Notes: generated by a model from the sequence alone, not told the origin. Counted from the stretch's first letter, positions 45,020 through 53,311 are shown. The stretch is 64,000 nt of DNA from Rhizobium sp. BK316 (GCF_014193695.1 NZ_JACHZR010000009.1:124001-188000), one strand, 5' to 3'. Made by a program: numbers and translations.

Positions 45020-45739
45020 ATGAACATCCGCCTCAGACACGACGCCATCGTGCGCATCCTCCGGCGCAACGGAAGCTCGACGGTCAACGATCTGGCGGAG
45101 GAGGTGGGTGCTTCCAGGCGAACGGTACTGCGCGACATCGGGGCGCTGCGTGATCAGGGCTTCCTCATCCATTCCGAATCCGGCCGGGGTGGCGGGCTGC
45201 AACTCGACCCGGAGTCGGTGCAGACCACCGCTCGGCTCTTCGTGACCGAGGTGTTCGCGCTCCTGATCAGCGTGGCCGCCATGCGCGCGGCCAGGTCCCT
45301 TCCTTTCTCCGATCTTGCCGATGCCGGGCTCGCGAAGATCGAGAGGGCACTTTCGGCGGACAAGGTGCGGGACCTGCGCCGGCTTCTCGACTGCCTCTAT
45401 GTCGGGCAATTGTCGCCCAGGCAGGATATTTCGGACATTGGGTCGATCGATTCCGGGCTGCTGCCGGCCTTCGAGACGGCTTTTCTCCAGCGGCTGCATC
45501 TGCGGTTCCGCTACCGTGACGCCAGGGGAATGGAAACGCTGCGCGAGGCCGAACCGCAGGCCATGCTCATCCTGCCGCCACTTTGGTATCTCGTCGGCTG
45601 GGATGCCGCGCGTGCGGATTTCCGCCACTTTCGCATGGACCGGATAGGCAAGCCGGAGATTGTGGAGGGCACGCAGTTTCGTCGAAGGCACGTGCCCTTC
45701 GAAGATGATGTCTGCCCTTTCAGCGAAATGGCACGCTGA
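45020..45739 (+). CDS. YafY-type HTH/WYL transcriptional regulator
   Basis: A 239-residue regulator. Residues 1-55 are a DeoR-like winged helix (LRHDAIVRILRRNGSSTVND, then EVGASRRTVLRDIGALRDQG). The remainder is a WYL-type ligand-sensing region: LIHSESGRGGGLQLDPESVQ, then LHLRFRYRDARGMETLREAE, PQAMLILPPLWYLVGWDAAR and FRHFRMDRIGKPEIVEG. The canonical Trp-Tyr-Leu appears as LWYLVGWD. Regulators of this type typically repress a divergent neighbour, here the RidA gene. The start with a modest SD (CTCCGGGG-like) is the only plausible one. Palindromic motifs lie just before and just after the gene. Confidence 0.87.
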   Translation: MNIRLRHDAIVRILRRNGSSTVNDLAEEVGASRRTVLRDIGALRDQGFLIHSESGRGGGLQLDPESVQTTARLFVTEVFALLISVAAMRAARSLPFSDLADAGLAKIERALSADKVRDLRRLLDCLYVGQLSPRQDISDIGSIDSGLLPAFETAFLQRLHLRFRYRDARGMETLREAEPQAMLILPPLWYLVGWDAARADFRHFRMDRIGKPEIVEGTQFRRRHVPFEDDVCPFSEMAR

Positions 45740-45786
45740 GTATCGGCGAGATCGAAGCCTGCGCCGCACTGTGGTCAATCCTAGTG

Positions 45787-45801
45787 GTGAAAATCTGGCA
45801 C
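45787..45801. promoter_or_regulatory. Second copy of the WYL-associated motif
   Basis: gtgaaaatctggcac, read on the minus strand, is gtgccagattttcac; it shares the 12-mer gtgccagatttt with the operator at 44963-44981 and lacks only the GG in the right half. It lies 48 nt after the regulator stop, upstream of nothing on the plus strand, and 33 nt beyond the convergent gene's stop. Confidence 0.45.
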
Positions 45802-45834
45802 TTGGTACCGGCGTCGGAGGTCCGCTCTAGGCCG

Positions 45835-46146
45835 TCAGAAGTCTATGACGGTCGTATCCTTCACCAGCGGCATCGTCTTGTCCGGGCGGGCGTATATGTC
45901 GCCCTTGCCGTCCTTCGGGTGCCAGTTGAGCCTGGCCGCCTCGCGATTCCCGCGGTTGTAGAAATAGCCGTAGGTTTCAATCTTCGCATTCTCAGGATTG
46001 ATGCCGAGATAGTCGGTCAGGAACTTGATCCGCCGATAGATGCGCCATTTCTCCTGCTTCACTTGCGGCAGGGCGTTGAACGCCCAACACCGGTCGCTGG
46101 CGGTGGGTAGAGATCGTAGATGATCGAGTTCCTCATCGGTAATCAT
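45835..46146 (-). CDS. Conserved hypothetical protein
   Basis: A 103-residue protein: MITDEELDHLRSLPTASDRC (an acidic helix), WAFNALPQVKQEKWRIYRRI, KFLTDYLGINPENAKIETYG and YFYNRGNREAARLNWHPKDG, ending in a beta-like VKDTTVIDF. It is a small soluble alpha/beta protein; I recall no family name. ATG 46146 follows GAAAGGACGCC and begins where the protein-like composition starts. It is divergent from the PAS gene at 46266. Confidence 0.6.
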   Translation of the reverse strand: MITDEELDHLRSLPTASDRCWAFNALPQVKQEKWRIYRRIKFLTDYLGINPENAKIETYGYFYNRGNREAARLNWHPKDGKGDIYARPDKTMPLVKDTTVIDF

Positions 46147-46265
46147 GCCTGTGGCGTCCTTTCTCGAACCACGTCTTGGCAACGGGGTACTAAGCATCAG
46201 ATTTTCTCCACTACCTTGAAGTTATCCGGCAAACCTTTAGTTTCTACTATAATAATCGTGGGAAC

Positions 46266-46679
46266 ATGCAGGCAATGACTGGGCAATCCGTTCATTCGTT
46301 CGAGATATTCGAGGAAGCAGCCTGCGATGCGGGTATCTATACCTGGGATATTGTCAAGAACCTCGTCTTCGCAGACAGCGCGCTCGCCGAGCTTTTCGGC
46401 CTCGATGCTGCCGCCACGGTGCGCGGCCTGCCGCTGGAAGACTATCTTGCGCGTGTCCATCCTGATGACCGGCCGCAACTGGCAAAGAAGATCTCGGAAG
46501 TGCTCGTCGCCGATATTGCGCAGCAGAGCACCTATCGCGTGGAGGGCAGGGACGGGCGGTACCGGATGGTCGCCGCCTTCGGCCGGGCCTTCCGCGATCA
46601 CAGCGGATCACCCATCCTCTATTCCGGCATCGTCGTGCCGGTGGCCGAGCGCGAGCATCAGGGATCGCTGACACATTAG
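46266..46679 (+). CDS. Stand-alone PAS-domain protein
   Basis: A 137-residue protein that is a single PAS fold: ACDAGIYTWDIVKNLVFADS (residues 19-38), ALAELFGLDAAATVRGLPLE, YLARVHPDDRPQLAKKISEV (about 60-79) and a PAC-like end DGRYRMVAAFGRAFRDHSGS then PILYSGIVVPVAER. There is no output domain (no kinase, GGDEF or HTH), so it probably partners another protein; orphan PAS proteins of this size are frequent in rhizobia. SD is weak (TGGGAAC). Confidence 0.82.
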   Translation: MQAMTGQSVHSFEIFEEAACDAGIYTWDIVKNLVFADSALAELFGLDAAATVRGLPLEDYLARVHPDDRPQLAKKISEVLVADIAQQSTYRVEGRDGRYRMVAAFGRAFRDHSGSPILYSGIVVPVAEREHQGSLTH

Positions 46680-46833
46680 AGCGGCCTGCCGTCAATCCGC
46701 GCTCTATATGGACGGAGTGCGGATATCGGCTGCAAGCCGCCGTCTGGCCCGGGAAGCGTCACTGATGGGCCGATGCCGAGCTTCTCCTTCTCCGAACGAC
46801 GACGTCATGCATTATCTCGGGAGTAAATGGCTT

Positions 46834-47214
46834 TCAGGCTTTCGCCTGTTCATAGGCCATGAATAGATCGGTTACGAGAACGCCGTTGATCCGCATCCCG
46901 GTCAAATCGGCATCTTTGATGTTCGAATCCGCCAACGTGACGCCGCTTATGGTCAGTCGCGACAGGTTTGCATTGGTGATGGCGGCTCCAGACAGATTGA
47001 CGTTATTAAAGCGCGCGTCTGCAAGGGTGATATCGTCAAAAACCGCTTCGCTTAAATTGGTGTCAGTGAATCTTGCCTTGGTCAAAACAGCATAAAACCG
47101 TGCGTCCGCGAGGTTTACGCCATCGAAATTTGCGCCTGACATATCGGCGCGTTCGTAATGCGCTCCCTGCATCTGAGGGCCGTCAAATTGGTTGTGTTCT
47201 TGGCAATCGCCCAT
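46834..47214 (-). CDS. Pentapeptide-repeat protein
   Basis: A 126-residue protein built from A(D/N)LXX repeats: ADMSGANFDGVNLADARFYA, LTKARFTDTNLSEAVFDD, ITLADARFNNVNLSGAAITN and ANLSRLTISGVTLADSNIKD. About 18 repeats form a right-handed quadrilateral beta-helix. It carries no signal peptide. Some such proteins mimic DNA and protect gyrase; most are uncharacterised. SD AGAGGGTACAAC fits ATG 47214. It is divergent from the DUF4142 gene. Confidence 0.88.
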   Translation of the reverse strand: MGDCQEHNQFDGPQMQGAHYERADMSGANFDGVNLADARFYAVLTKARFTDTNLSEAVFDDITLADARFNNVNLSGAAITNANLSRLTISGVTLADSNIKDADLTGMRINGVLVTDLFMAYEQAKA

Positions 47215-47427
47215 TGTTGTACCCTCTGGTCAATGATTGTGACCTAGAGAATGCCAGATTGCGCAATCATTTACGACCGTCAAATCTGATAGAAACGAGC
47301 CTGCGCAGGCACAGGCCGATGTCGGAGCTCGGCCGTTACACAGCGGAAATTTCACGCACTGATGGAAAAGAGGAACTTTTGCCCGCCTGAATTGTTGCCT
47401 GATGACGCCCCAATCAGGAGAACAATC

Positions 47428-47955
47428 ATGAAGCCTTTCCTCATCGCCGGACTTGCCGTGCTGATCGCATCGCCCGTACTCGCTCAGACGGCGGCGGAAA
47501 AAACCGGTGTCAATTCCGTGCTCGGCGTTGCGCCGAAGACGGAGGATTTCGTGGCGGAAGCTGCGACATCCGACATGTTCGAGATCGAATCCAGCAAGCT
47601 TGCGATCGCGCGCGCCGATGCACCGACCAAGGCCTTCGCAGAGCAGATGGTGAAGGATCATCAGAAGACGACGCAGGAACTGAAGGCGCTGGTTTCCAGC
47701 GGCAAGGTGGAAGCGAAAATCCCGCAGACGATGACATCGGGGCAGCAGTCCATGCTCGGCAAGCTCAAGAGCCTGCAGGGCGAGGAATTCACCAAGCAAT
47801 ATCATTCCGATCAGGAAAATGCCCATGAGGATGCCGTCGATCTCTTCAAGCGCTACGGCGACGAAGGCGACAATGCGGAGCTGAAGGCCTGGGCCGCCAA
47901 GACGCGCCCGGCGCTGGAGCATCACCTGCAGATGGCGAAGGATTTGAACAAGTAG
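47428..47955 (+). CDS. DUF4142 secreted protein
   Basis: A 175-residue exported protein. The signal peptide is MKPFLIAGLAVLIASPVLAQ. The mature part is four-helical: KTEDFVAEAATSDMFEIESS, KLAIARADAPTKAFAEQMVK, DHQKTTQELKALVSSGKVEA, then FTKQYHSDQENAHEDAVDLF and ALEHHLQMAKDLNK. The DHQKT and Q...HxxAxxLFxxY patterns define the DUF4142 ferritin-like family found in periplasm. ATG 47428 has CAGGAGAACAATC; the longer frame from 47362 is not used. Regulation is not visible. Confidence 0.9.
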   Translation: MKPFLIAGLAVLIASPVLAQTAAEKTGVNSVLGVAPKTEDFVAEAATSDMFEIESSKLAIARADAPTKAFAEQMVKDHQKTTQELKALVSSGKVEAKIPQTMTSGQQSMLGKLKSLQGEEFTKQYHSDQENAHEDAVDLFKRYGDEGDNAELKAWAAKTRPALEHHLQMAKDLNK

Positions 47956-48230
47956 GAGATGGGTGAGGGGTGGCCGGCAACCGTCCGCCGGTTATGCCGA
48001 CCGGCGGCCGCCCCACTCCGCTCGTGTGCGTGACCGCTTTCATCGAGAGACGCGGGCTGCGGGGGGATATCGACCGATGGGCGCTGCTGCCAATGGCGGA
48101 CGTGCCGGCAGATCTTCGCGGCCGCGGACCAGTCCAACGGTTTCCGGATCCGTCCTGGCTGCGCTGGACGATCAAAAGACGAGAACCTAGAAGGGATTAA
48201 CCGCAAACCTGTCTTTTGAAGGAGCAAAAA

Positions 48231-48737
48231 ATGAAACGTATCGAGATGGAGGTCAGCGGCGGCTGCCAGTGCGGCGCCGTGCGCTACCACGCAACCGCCA
48301 TGCTCGACAATTCGCATCTCTGCCATTGCCGCATGTGCCAGAAGGCCTCGGGCAACATCTTTGCCGCGCTCGTCGCCGCGCCCGATGACGCGCTCATCTG
48401 GACACGCGGCAAGCCTGATGTCTGGAAGAGCTCGGAGTTGGTCGAGCGCGGCTTCTGCGCCAATTGCGGCACGCCATTGTTCTTCCACCACCTCGAAAAC
48501 GGCCGCACGAACCTGATGATCGGTTCGCTCGACGATCCAAACGCCTTCGCGCCGCATGCCAATACCTGCACCGAGAACATGGTGGCATGGTTCGATACGA
48601 TCACGGGCATCGAAAATACCGGCGCGACCGAAAACAACGGCGCCGACTGGGCGGCGGCGATCAAGAAGAGCAGCAACCAGCACCCCGATCACGACACGAC
48701 CTCATGGGCGGTCAAAGGGGCGGTGAGGGGGGCGTGA
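48231..48737 (+). CDS. GFA-family zinc-binding protein
   Basis: A 168-residue protein of the glutathione-dependent formaldehyde-activating (Gfa) family. The zinc ligands are visible: GGCQCGAVRY (about residues 11-20), LCHCRMCQKASGNIF (about 32-46) and FCANCGTPLFFHH (about 80-92). The original Gfa speeds glutathione-formaldehyde adduct formation in denitrifiers, but most family members are uncharacterised CENP-V/GFA proteins. SD AAGGAGCAAAAA fits ATG 48231. A run-on C-terminus follows the domain (residues 145-168). Confidence 0.88.
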   Translation: MKRIEMEVSGGCQCGAVRYHATAMLDNSHLCHCRMCQKASGNIFAALVAAPDDALIWTRGKPDVWKSSELVERGFCANCGTPLFFHHLENGRTNLMIGSLDDPNAFAPHANTCTENMVAWFDTITGIENTGATENNGADWAAAIKKSSNQHPDHDTTSWAVKGAVRGA

Positions 48738-48774
48738 TGGCTGAGTCCTGTTCCACCGGTCACCGGTGGGCGGG

Positions 48775-49497
48775 CTACGGCTCTATGTCGACGTCGAGCA
48801 GATCGATCGAGACGGCGACCCGATCGAGGATGGGCCGGTTGTCCGGGCCGGTTGCGTAGACCCTGCGCTTCGTCGGGATCATCAAACCGCCAAAACTCCT
48901 GACGTCGCTGGCATAGTTGGCACTCTTGGTGCCGCCCATGATGTCGACGCTATAGTCATGGCGTCGCAACAGACCATCCGAATTGAAATAGAAGGTCTGC
49001 ACGGTGGAATGGCTGGGGATGGTCAAGGGGAAGGTTACCTTCAGCCGGCGCCAGATTTCATCCTCTTCCTGCCACGGCTCGATCTCCTGCGTCCTGAAAC
49101 CGGGAAGCGTGAAGAGAAACGGCGTCGTCAGATAGGTCCACATGGCATAGCCGGTGAAATAGATCAGATGCTGCCGGTCCCAGGGCGTGGTGATCGTGTG
49201 TCCTTCGAAGAAGGAGCGCGGCGCGACGCGTTGCTCGACGACGTCGCCGCTATCCGCGACGATCGCCGTTCGCTCCGGCTCCCAGACGCAATGCTGCCCT
49301 TTCTCCAGGAAGGGAGTGAATTCGGTGCGCGGACGACGGGCGGAGACCGATGTGTGGATGTCGGCATAGACATCCGGCCAGCCCTTCACATGCCAGACCG
49401 CGCCGCCAACTTTGATATGGGCATGCAACTGCTCGATCCGCTGCCAGCGTTGCAGGCCGCCATGCGCTTCGATTGCGAGATCCAATAGGTCGGTCAC
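48775..49497 (-). CDS. Hypothetical protein controlled by a divergent HxlR regulator
   Basis: A 240-residue soluble protein without a recognised domain: DLLDLAIEAHGGLQRWQRIE start, then RPRTEFTPFLEKGQHCVWEP, HLIYFTGYAMWTYLTTPFLF, IWRRLKVTFPLTIPSHSTVQ and YFNSDGLLRRHDYSVDIMGG. The strand-rich pattern recalls lipoprotein-sorting or DUF4292-like folds of outer-membrane lipid handling, but there is no lipobox or signal peptide. The start is a GTG with GGAGGGTCTTTGA as SD. Two near-identical 17-bp motifs in the spacer to the HxlR gene suggest regulation by it. Confidence 0.7.
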   Translation of the reverse strand: MTDLLDLAIEAHGGLQRWQRIEQLHAHIKVGGAVWHVKGWPDVYADIHTSVSARRPRTEFTPFLEKGQHCVWEPERTAIVADSGDVVEQRVAPRSFFEGHTITTPWDRQHLIYFTGYAMWTYLTTPFLFTLPGFRTQEIEPWQEEDEIWRRLKVTFPLTIPSHSTVQTFYFNSDGLLRRHDYSVDIMGGTKSANYASDVRSFGGLMIPTKRRVYATGPDNRPILDRVAVSIDLLDVDIEP

Positions 49498-49529
49498 TCA
49501 AAGACCCTCCGGTTCGTGATGATCATAAA

Positions 49530-49584
49530 GGTTTAACTTTGAAACCTATCGACATCTATCTCCAATTGGTTTAACTTTGCAACC
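49530..49584. promoter_or_regulatory. Tandem HxlR-type operator motifs
   Basis: ggtttaactttgaaacc (49530-49546) and ggtttaactttgcaacc (49568-49584) are direct repeats, each an imperfect palindrome (GGTT...AACC), 38 bp apart start to start. They fill the 110-nt spacer between the divergent genes at 49497 and 49609, the expected place for the HxlR protein to bind. Confidence 0.7.
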
Positions 49585-49608
49585 ATAATCTAGATGAAAG
49601 GCGGAAAA

Positions 49609-50067
49609 ATGAAGGGCAAGCGGACTGACATGGGGGACGCCCAGTGCGGGATCGCGCGGTCTCTGCAAGCCGTCGGAGATTGGTGGTCGCTCCTCATCAT
49701 CAGGGAGGCTTTCAAGGGGCTTCGACGGTTTTCCGAATTCCAGAAGAGCCTCGGGCTCGCAAAGAACATCCTGTCGGTTCGCCTGCGAAAGCTCGTGGAG
49801 GAGGGCATCTTCACGGTGGAGCCGGACCCCGACTCCGCACTCAGCCATCTCTATCTTCTGACGCCGAAAGGGTACGAGCTGAGCGTGGTCCTCGTCGCTC
49901 TCTGGCAATGGGGGGAGGAGCATTGCTTTGCGGAAGGTGAACTGAACTATGCAATAGTGGACAGCCTGAACGGACAGCCCTTGCAGAAGCTTCAGCTTGC
50001 GGCCCGGGATGGCCGGCCCCTGGGACCCCGGCAGTTTCGCATTGAAGCGTTCCCGGTCGACGGATAG
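49609..50067 (+). CDS. HxlR-family winged-helix regulator
   Basis: A 152-residue regulator: CGIARSLQAVGDWWSLLIIR (residues 13-32), FKGLRRFSEFQKSLGLAKNI, LSVRLRKLVEEGIFTVEPDP and the wing SALSHLYLLTPKGYEL. These are the HxlR signature features; the family usually senses redox or electrophile signals through a Cys, and here a Cys (C13) precedes the first helix. The C-terminal 40 residues extend past the domain and may oligomerise. ATG 49609 is chosen for AAGGCGG; ATG 49594 has no SD. It probably regulates itself and the divergent gene through the motifs at 49530-49584. Confidence 0.88.
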   Translation: MKGKRTDMGDAQCGIARSLQAVGDWWSLLIIREAFKGLRRFSEFQKSLGLAKNILSVRLRKLVEEGIFTVEPDPDSALSHLYLLTPKGYELSVVLVALWQWGEEHCFAEGELNYAIVDSLNGQPLQKLQLAARDGRPLGPRQFRIEAFPVDG

Positions 50068-50151
50068 GGATGACGAGCCTGGCAAGCGATGAGGTTATTC
50101 ACGTCGCTCCGGTCAGGGTCTCGTCACCCCCGCTCATATCAGCCTGCGTTA

Positions 50152-50255
50152 TTACAGCGCCGCGCGTCTTTTAAGACGCGCAAAGGACGCTGTAACACTT
50201 TGAGTTTCTGCATAATTTTGTTCTTAAATCGATTCCGATTTAAGGAATTATGCAG
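50152..50255. repeat. Composite rhizobial palindromic repeat overlapping a stop codon
   Basis: Two nested hairpins in tandem. The first pairs ttacagcg (50152-50159) with cgctgtaa (50188-50195), enclosing gcgcgtctt/aagacgcgc (50162-50170, 50173-50181). The second pairs ctgcataatt (50208-50217) with aattatgcag (50246-50255), enclosing cttaaatcg/cgatttaag. This arrangement is recognisably a frequent intergenic element of Rhizobium genomes. The TAA stop of the next gene (50248-50250) is taken from within it. Confidence 0.72.
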
Positions 50256-50895
50256 TGGGGATTGGCGTATTGAGGAGCTGCTGTTCCCAGAGATAGGCGA
50301 TGCCGCTGCCGGCGAAGTGCTGGATGAGAATCTCGGTCAGCTCCTCGACATGCTCGGTGCGCGCCCAATCGCGTTGCCATTCGCCGGCGAGCGCCATCAC
50401 GGTCATCGGGTTCGCACCGGCCGCGATCATGCGCTGGACGGCAACTTCGTGAGACTCCTTCGAAATCCCGCCCGACGCGTCGGTGATCACGGTCACGTCC
50501 CAGCCTTCGCCGGCGGCCTGGATCACCGGCATTGCGACGCAGACCTCGGTCCACAGGCCGGCGATGATCAGCTGCTTGCGGCCGGTCGCCTTGACGACAT
50601 CAACCACATTCTCGTCCTGCCAGGTGTTCACCCAGGTGCGATCGATGACGTCCTGGTCCGGAAAGACGTCGGTGATCTGCTTGAAGAGAAGTCCGCCGCG
50701 CGCCGCGATCACGCTGGTGAGAATGGTCGGAACATTGAAAGCTTTTGCCAGCTTCGCCAGCGCGGTCGTGTTGTTGACCACAGCTTGCGGATCGTGGCTG
50801 TTCAGGTTTGCGAGTTGATAAGGCTGGTGGTCGATCAGAACGAGTACCGAATCTTCGGGACGAAGAAGCGAGGCAAGGCCATTACGAAAGGTCAT
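50248..50895 (-). CDS. Isochorismatase-family hydrolase
   Basis: A 215-residue cysteine hydrolase. The core: LRPEDSVLVLIDHQPYQLAN (Asp in LIDHQ), NVPTILTSVIAARGGLLFKQ, FPDQDVIDRTWVNTWQDENV and KQLIIAGLWTEVCVAMPVIQ, with Cys in WTEVCV. The usual triad Lys is not obvious at its standard place. This YcaC-like subgroup is found in many bacteria, with unclear substrates. SD AGAGGATATATTC. The gene is divergent from a LysR regulator at 51038 and is likely its target. Its C-terminus and stop run into a repeat element. Confidence 0.88.
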   Translation of the reverse strand: MTFRNGLASLLRPEDSVLVLIDHQPYQLANLNSHDPQAVVNNTTALAKLAKAFNVPTILTSVIAARGGLLFKQITDVFPDQDVIDRTWVNTWQDENVVDVVKATGRKQLIIAGLWTEVCVAMPVIQAAGEGWDVTVITDASGGISKESHEVAVQRMIAAGANPMTVMALAGEWQRDWARTEHVEELTEILIQHFAGSGIAYLWEQQLLNTPIPTA

Positions 50896-51037
50896 GAATA
50901 TATCCTCTGCTGCCGTTTTATGTGTGAATTCGGGCTATCGGCAGACATGCGCTGACAGCCGCGCCGCCTGCGAAACGCACACTGTCATTCCTGTTTTTGT
51001 TACGGTAGCCTGCAACGGTGCCAAGCTGTGTCGCGAA

Positions 51038-51946
51038 ATGGGGAACGCCAAATTGGAAATCGAAGATCTCAGGACATTCGTCGAAGTTGCCGATGCCGGC
51101 GGCGTTTCGCCCGCCGCGCGGCGGCTCGGCATCTCCAAGTCGATGGTCAGCCGGCGGCTCATCCGGCTTGAAGCCGAACTCGGCGTCCAGCTTCTGGCAC
51201 GGACGACACGCGGCGCGGCGCTCACGGAAGCGGGGATCACGTTTCGGGATCATGCAGCCAGGGTCTGTGCCGAGATCGATGTGGCGAGAGAAACGATCCT
51301 GCCTTCCGGTGACCTTCGCGGCCGGCTGCGTGTTGCCGTGCCGCTGTCCTTCGGCCCCAGCCACTTCGCGCACGTGCTTGCGCAGATGGCGCAACGCCAT
51401 CCCGAACTGCACATCCATGCCTCCTACAGCGATCGCTTCGTCGATCTCATCGCAGAGGGTTTCGATTGCGCGATCCGGGTCGGCTATCTGCCGGATTCCA
51501 ACCTGGTCGCAAGGCGCATCGGTCCGCTCTACGGAAAACTGGTCGCAAGCCCTGATTATATCAGGAGGCATGGCGCGCCCGAGACGCCGGAGGATCTCGC
51601 CGGCCACGAGGCCCTCATGCAGGGAACGGAACCCTGGCAATTCCTCGACGGAGACGAGATCATCACTGTTCATCCGCGGGGGCGCTTCAAGGCCGACAAC
51701 GCACTCGCCCTTGCCGCCGCCGCCTTGGCGGGGCTCGGCATAGCCTGGATCCCCGAAGGCGTGACCCATGAGCATATCGCTTCCGGCGCGCTGGTGCCGG
51801 TCATGACACGCTATCCGCCACCGCCGGCGGGCATCTATCTCGTCCGCCCGGCGGGGCAGCATCCCGCACGGAAGATACGCGTGCTCACGGACATGCTGAT
51901 CGACTGTTTCGTGGAGGCTCCGCCGCCTTTGGGCGGAGGCCGCTGA
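51038..51946 (+). CDS. LysR-family transcriptional regulator
   Basis: A 302-residue regulator. The N-terminal winged helix is LEIEDLRTFVEVADAGGVSP then RLGISKSMVSRRLIRLEAEL and QLLARTTRGAALTEAGITFR. The periplasmic-binding-like effector domain follows (GRLRVAVPLSFGPSHFAHVL, ADNALALAAAALAGLGIAWI). The start is taken at MGNAKLEIED, preceded by a weak purine stretch; the longer frame from 50894 overlaps the divergent gene's control region. It likely regulates the divergent isochorismatase-like hydrolase. No T-N11-A box was clearly identified in the 142-nt spacer. Confidence 0.88.
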   Translation: MGNAKLEIEDLRTFVEVADAGGVSPAARRLGISKSMVSRRLIRLEAELGVQLLARTTRGAALTEAGITFRDHAARVCAEIDVARETILPSGDLRGRLRVAVPLSFGPSHFAHVLAQMAQRHPELHIHASYSDRFVDLIAEGFDCAIRVGYLPDSNLVARRIGPLYGKLVASPDYIRRHGAPETPEDLAGHEALMQGTEPWQFLDGDEIITVHPRGRFKADNALALAAAALAGLGIAWIPEGVTHEHIASGALVPVMTRYPPPPAGIYLVRPAGQHPARKIRVLTDMLIDCFVEAPPPLGGGR

Positions 51947-51985
51947 GGTACTGATGGCGCGGGGTCCGAATGGCGCCCGGCGCTC

Positions 51986-52369
51986 TCATCTGGTGGTATC
52001 TTTGGTCGCTTCCAGGCGATTGCGCTCGATTTCACTCATATTCGACAGAACCCAGCGCGTCAGCTGCGTTAAAGGCTCGGCAAGGGACCTGCCGAGGGTG
52101 GTAAGACTATATTCCACCTGAGGCGGGATTGTCGGATAGACCTTTCTGGAAACGAGACCATCGTTTTCAAGGGCACGCAAGGTCCGTGTCAGCATCTGCT
52201 GGCTGATGCCCCCGATAAGCCGGCGCAGTTCGTTAAATCGCCTCGGACCATCGAGCAGCATCGTGATCGTCATGATCGTCCACTTGTCACCAAGGCGACC
52301 AAGCATCTGGCTGATTGGACGACAGTCCATGCTCGTTCCCGGTTGCGGCGGCGGGGTAGGTAAATCCAT
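51986..52369 (-). CDS. HxlR-family winged-helix regulator (divergent to SDR)
   Basis: A 127-residue regulator: CRPISQMLGRLGDKWTIMTI (HxlR N-terminal Cys and helix), LDGPRRFNELRRLIGGISQQ, MLTRTLRALENDGLVSRKVY and the wing TIPPQVEYSLTTLGRSLAEP. It is divergent from the SDR gene at 52459. Upstream, ctagtcagcaaaacatacta (52425-52444) has TAGT/ACTA ends and may be an operator. ATG 52369 is used because it starts just before the conserved region; SD is weak, so ATG at residue 14 is possible. Confidence 0.88.
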   Translation of the reverse strand: MDLPTPPPQPGTSMDCRPISQMLGRLGDKWTIMTITMLLDGPRRFNELRRLIGGISQQMLTRTLRALENDGLVSRKVYPTIPPQVEYSLTTLGRSLAEPLTQLTRWVLSNMSEIERNRLEATKDTTR

Positions 52370-52458
52370 GTGACCAGGCCCTAATTTTATGCGTTCTTGT
52401 GCTGATGCAGTCTGGCAGACATATCTAGTCAGCAAAACATACTACCACAGGAGATGTC

Positions 52459-53187
52459 ATGACTGACCAGAAAACAATCGCGATTTTTGGTGCCGGCACA
52501 GGGTTGGGTGCTTCCGTCGCAAGGCGCTATGGAAAGGCCGGATTCCGCGTCGCCCTCGTCGCCCGCAACGCCCAGTCTCTGGACCAGAGAGTGTCCGAGC
52601 TATCGGCACAGGGCATAGACGCAACTGCCTTTCCCGGCGATCTCAATGAGATCGACGCAATCGCGGCTCTGGTGGAAAAGATCGAAGAGAAGTCGGGACC
52701 GATTCACACCGCGGTTTTCGCGCCCGTCGGCAGCTTTCGTATGCTTCCGGCTGTCGATCTGACGGCCGCCTTGCTCAAGGAACTCGTCAATATCCTGACC
52801 TTGGCTCCAGTCGAAGTCGTCCGTGCGGTATTGCCGGGTATGCTTGCTCGCGGCAATGGGGCGATCATCGTCGCGGACGGTCTTTCGGCGGTAACGCCGA
52901 TGCCCGGATTGAGCGGCCCAGGCCCGGCCTTTGCCGCTACGCGCAATTACATCCTCGGCCTCCACGAAGAGATCAAGGCGCGCGGCGTGTTCGCCGGGAT
53001 GCTCCACATCGGTGCCATGATCGACAACTCCACCGGCCTTCGAGTCGCGGCCGCAAGTGGCATGCCGCTCGATGATCCGCGCTTAACGACAATCGATCCC
53101 GACGTACTTGCGGAGGAAATCTGGTCGATGGCGGCCGACCGGTCCCGTGCCGAGTCGATCCTGCCAGCCAGTCGCTACCCGCATTGA
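52459..53187 (+). CDS. Short-chain dehydrogenase/reductase
   Basis: A 242-residue SDR. NAD(P)-binding GAGTGLGASVARRYGKAGFR (residues 11-30), AFPGDLNEIDAIAALVEKIE for the adenine pocket, VFAPVGSFRMLP in place of the usual NNAG strand, and AIIVADGLSAVTPMPGLSGP for the catalytic Ser strand. The usual YxxxK is replaced by a FAATRNYILGLHEE segment (the Tyr and Lys are not in the normal spacing), so it may be an atypical or non-catalytic SDR. SD CAGGAGATGTC. It is likely controlled by the divergent HxlR gene. Confidence 0.85.
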   Translation: MTDQKTIAIFGAGTGLGASVARRYGKAGFRVALVARNAQSLDQRVSELSAQGIDATAFPGDLNEIDAIAALVEKIEEKSGPIHTAVFAPVGSFRMLPAVDLTAALLKELVNILTLAPVEVVRAVLPGMLARGNGAIIVADGLSAVTPMPGLSGPGPAFAATRNYILGLHEEIKARGVFAGMLHIGAMIDNSTGLRVAAASGMPLDDPRLTTIDPDVLAEEIWSMAADRSRAESILPASRYPH

Positions 53188-53311
53188 TCAACAGGGCCAT
53201 CGTAAGGGGCCAGCGGCAACACCGCTGGCCCCCGCTCAAGATGAGCTTTGTTCTACGCATAGCCCGCCGTTGCGATCTCCTCACATCACGGCATAGAGGG
53301 TGCTGGACCAA

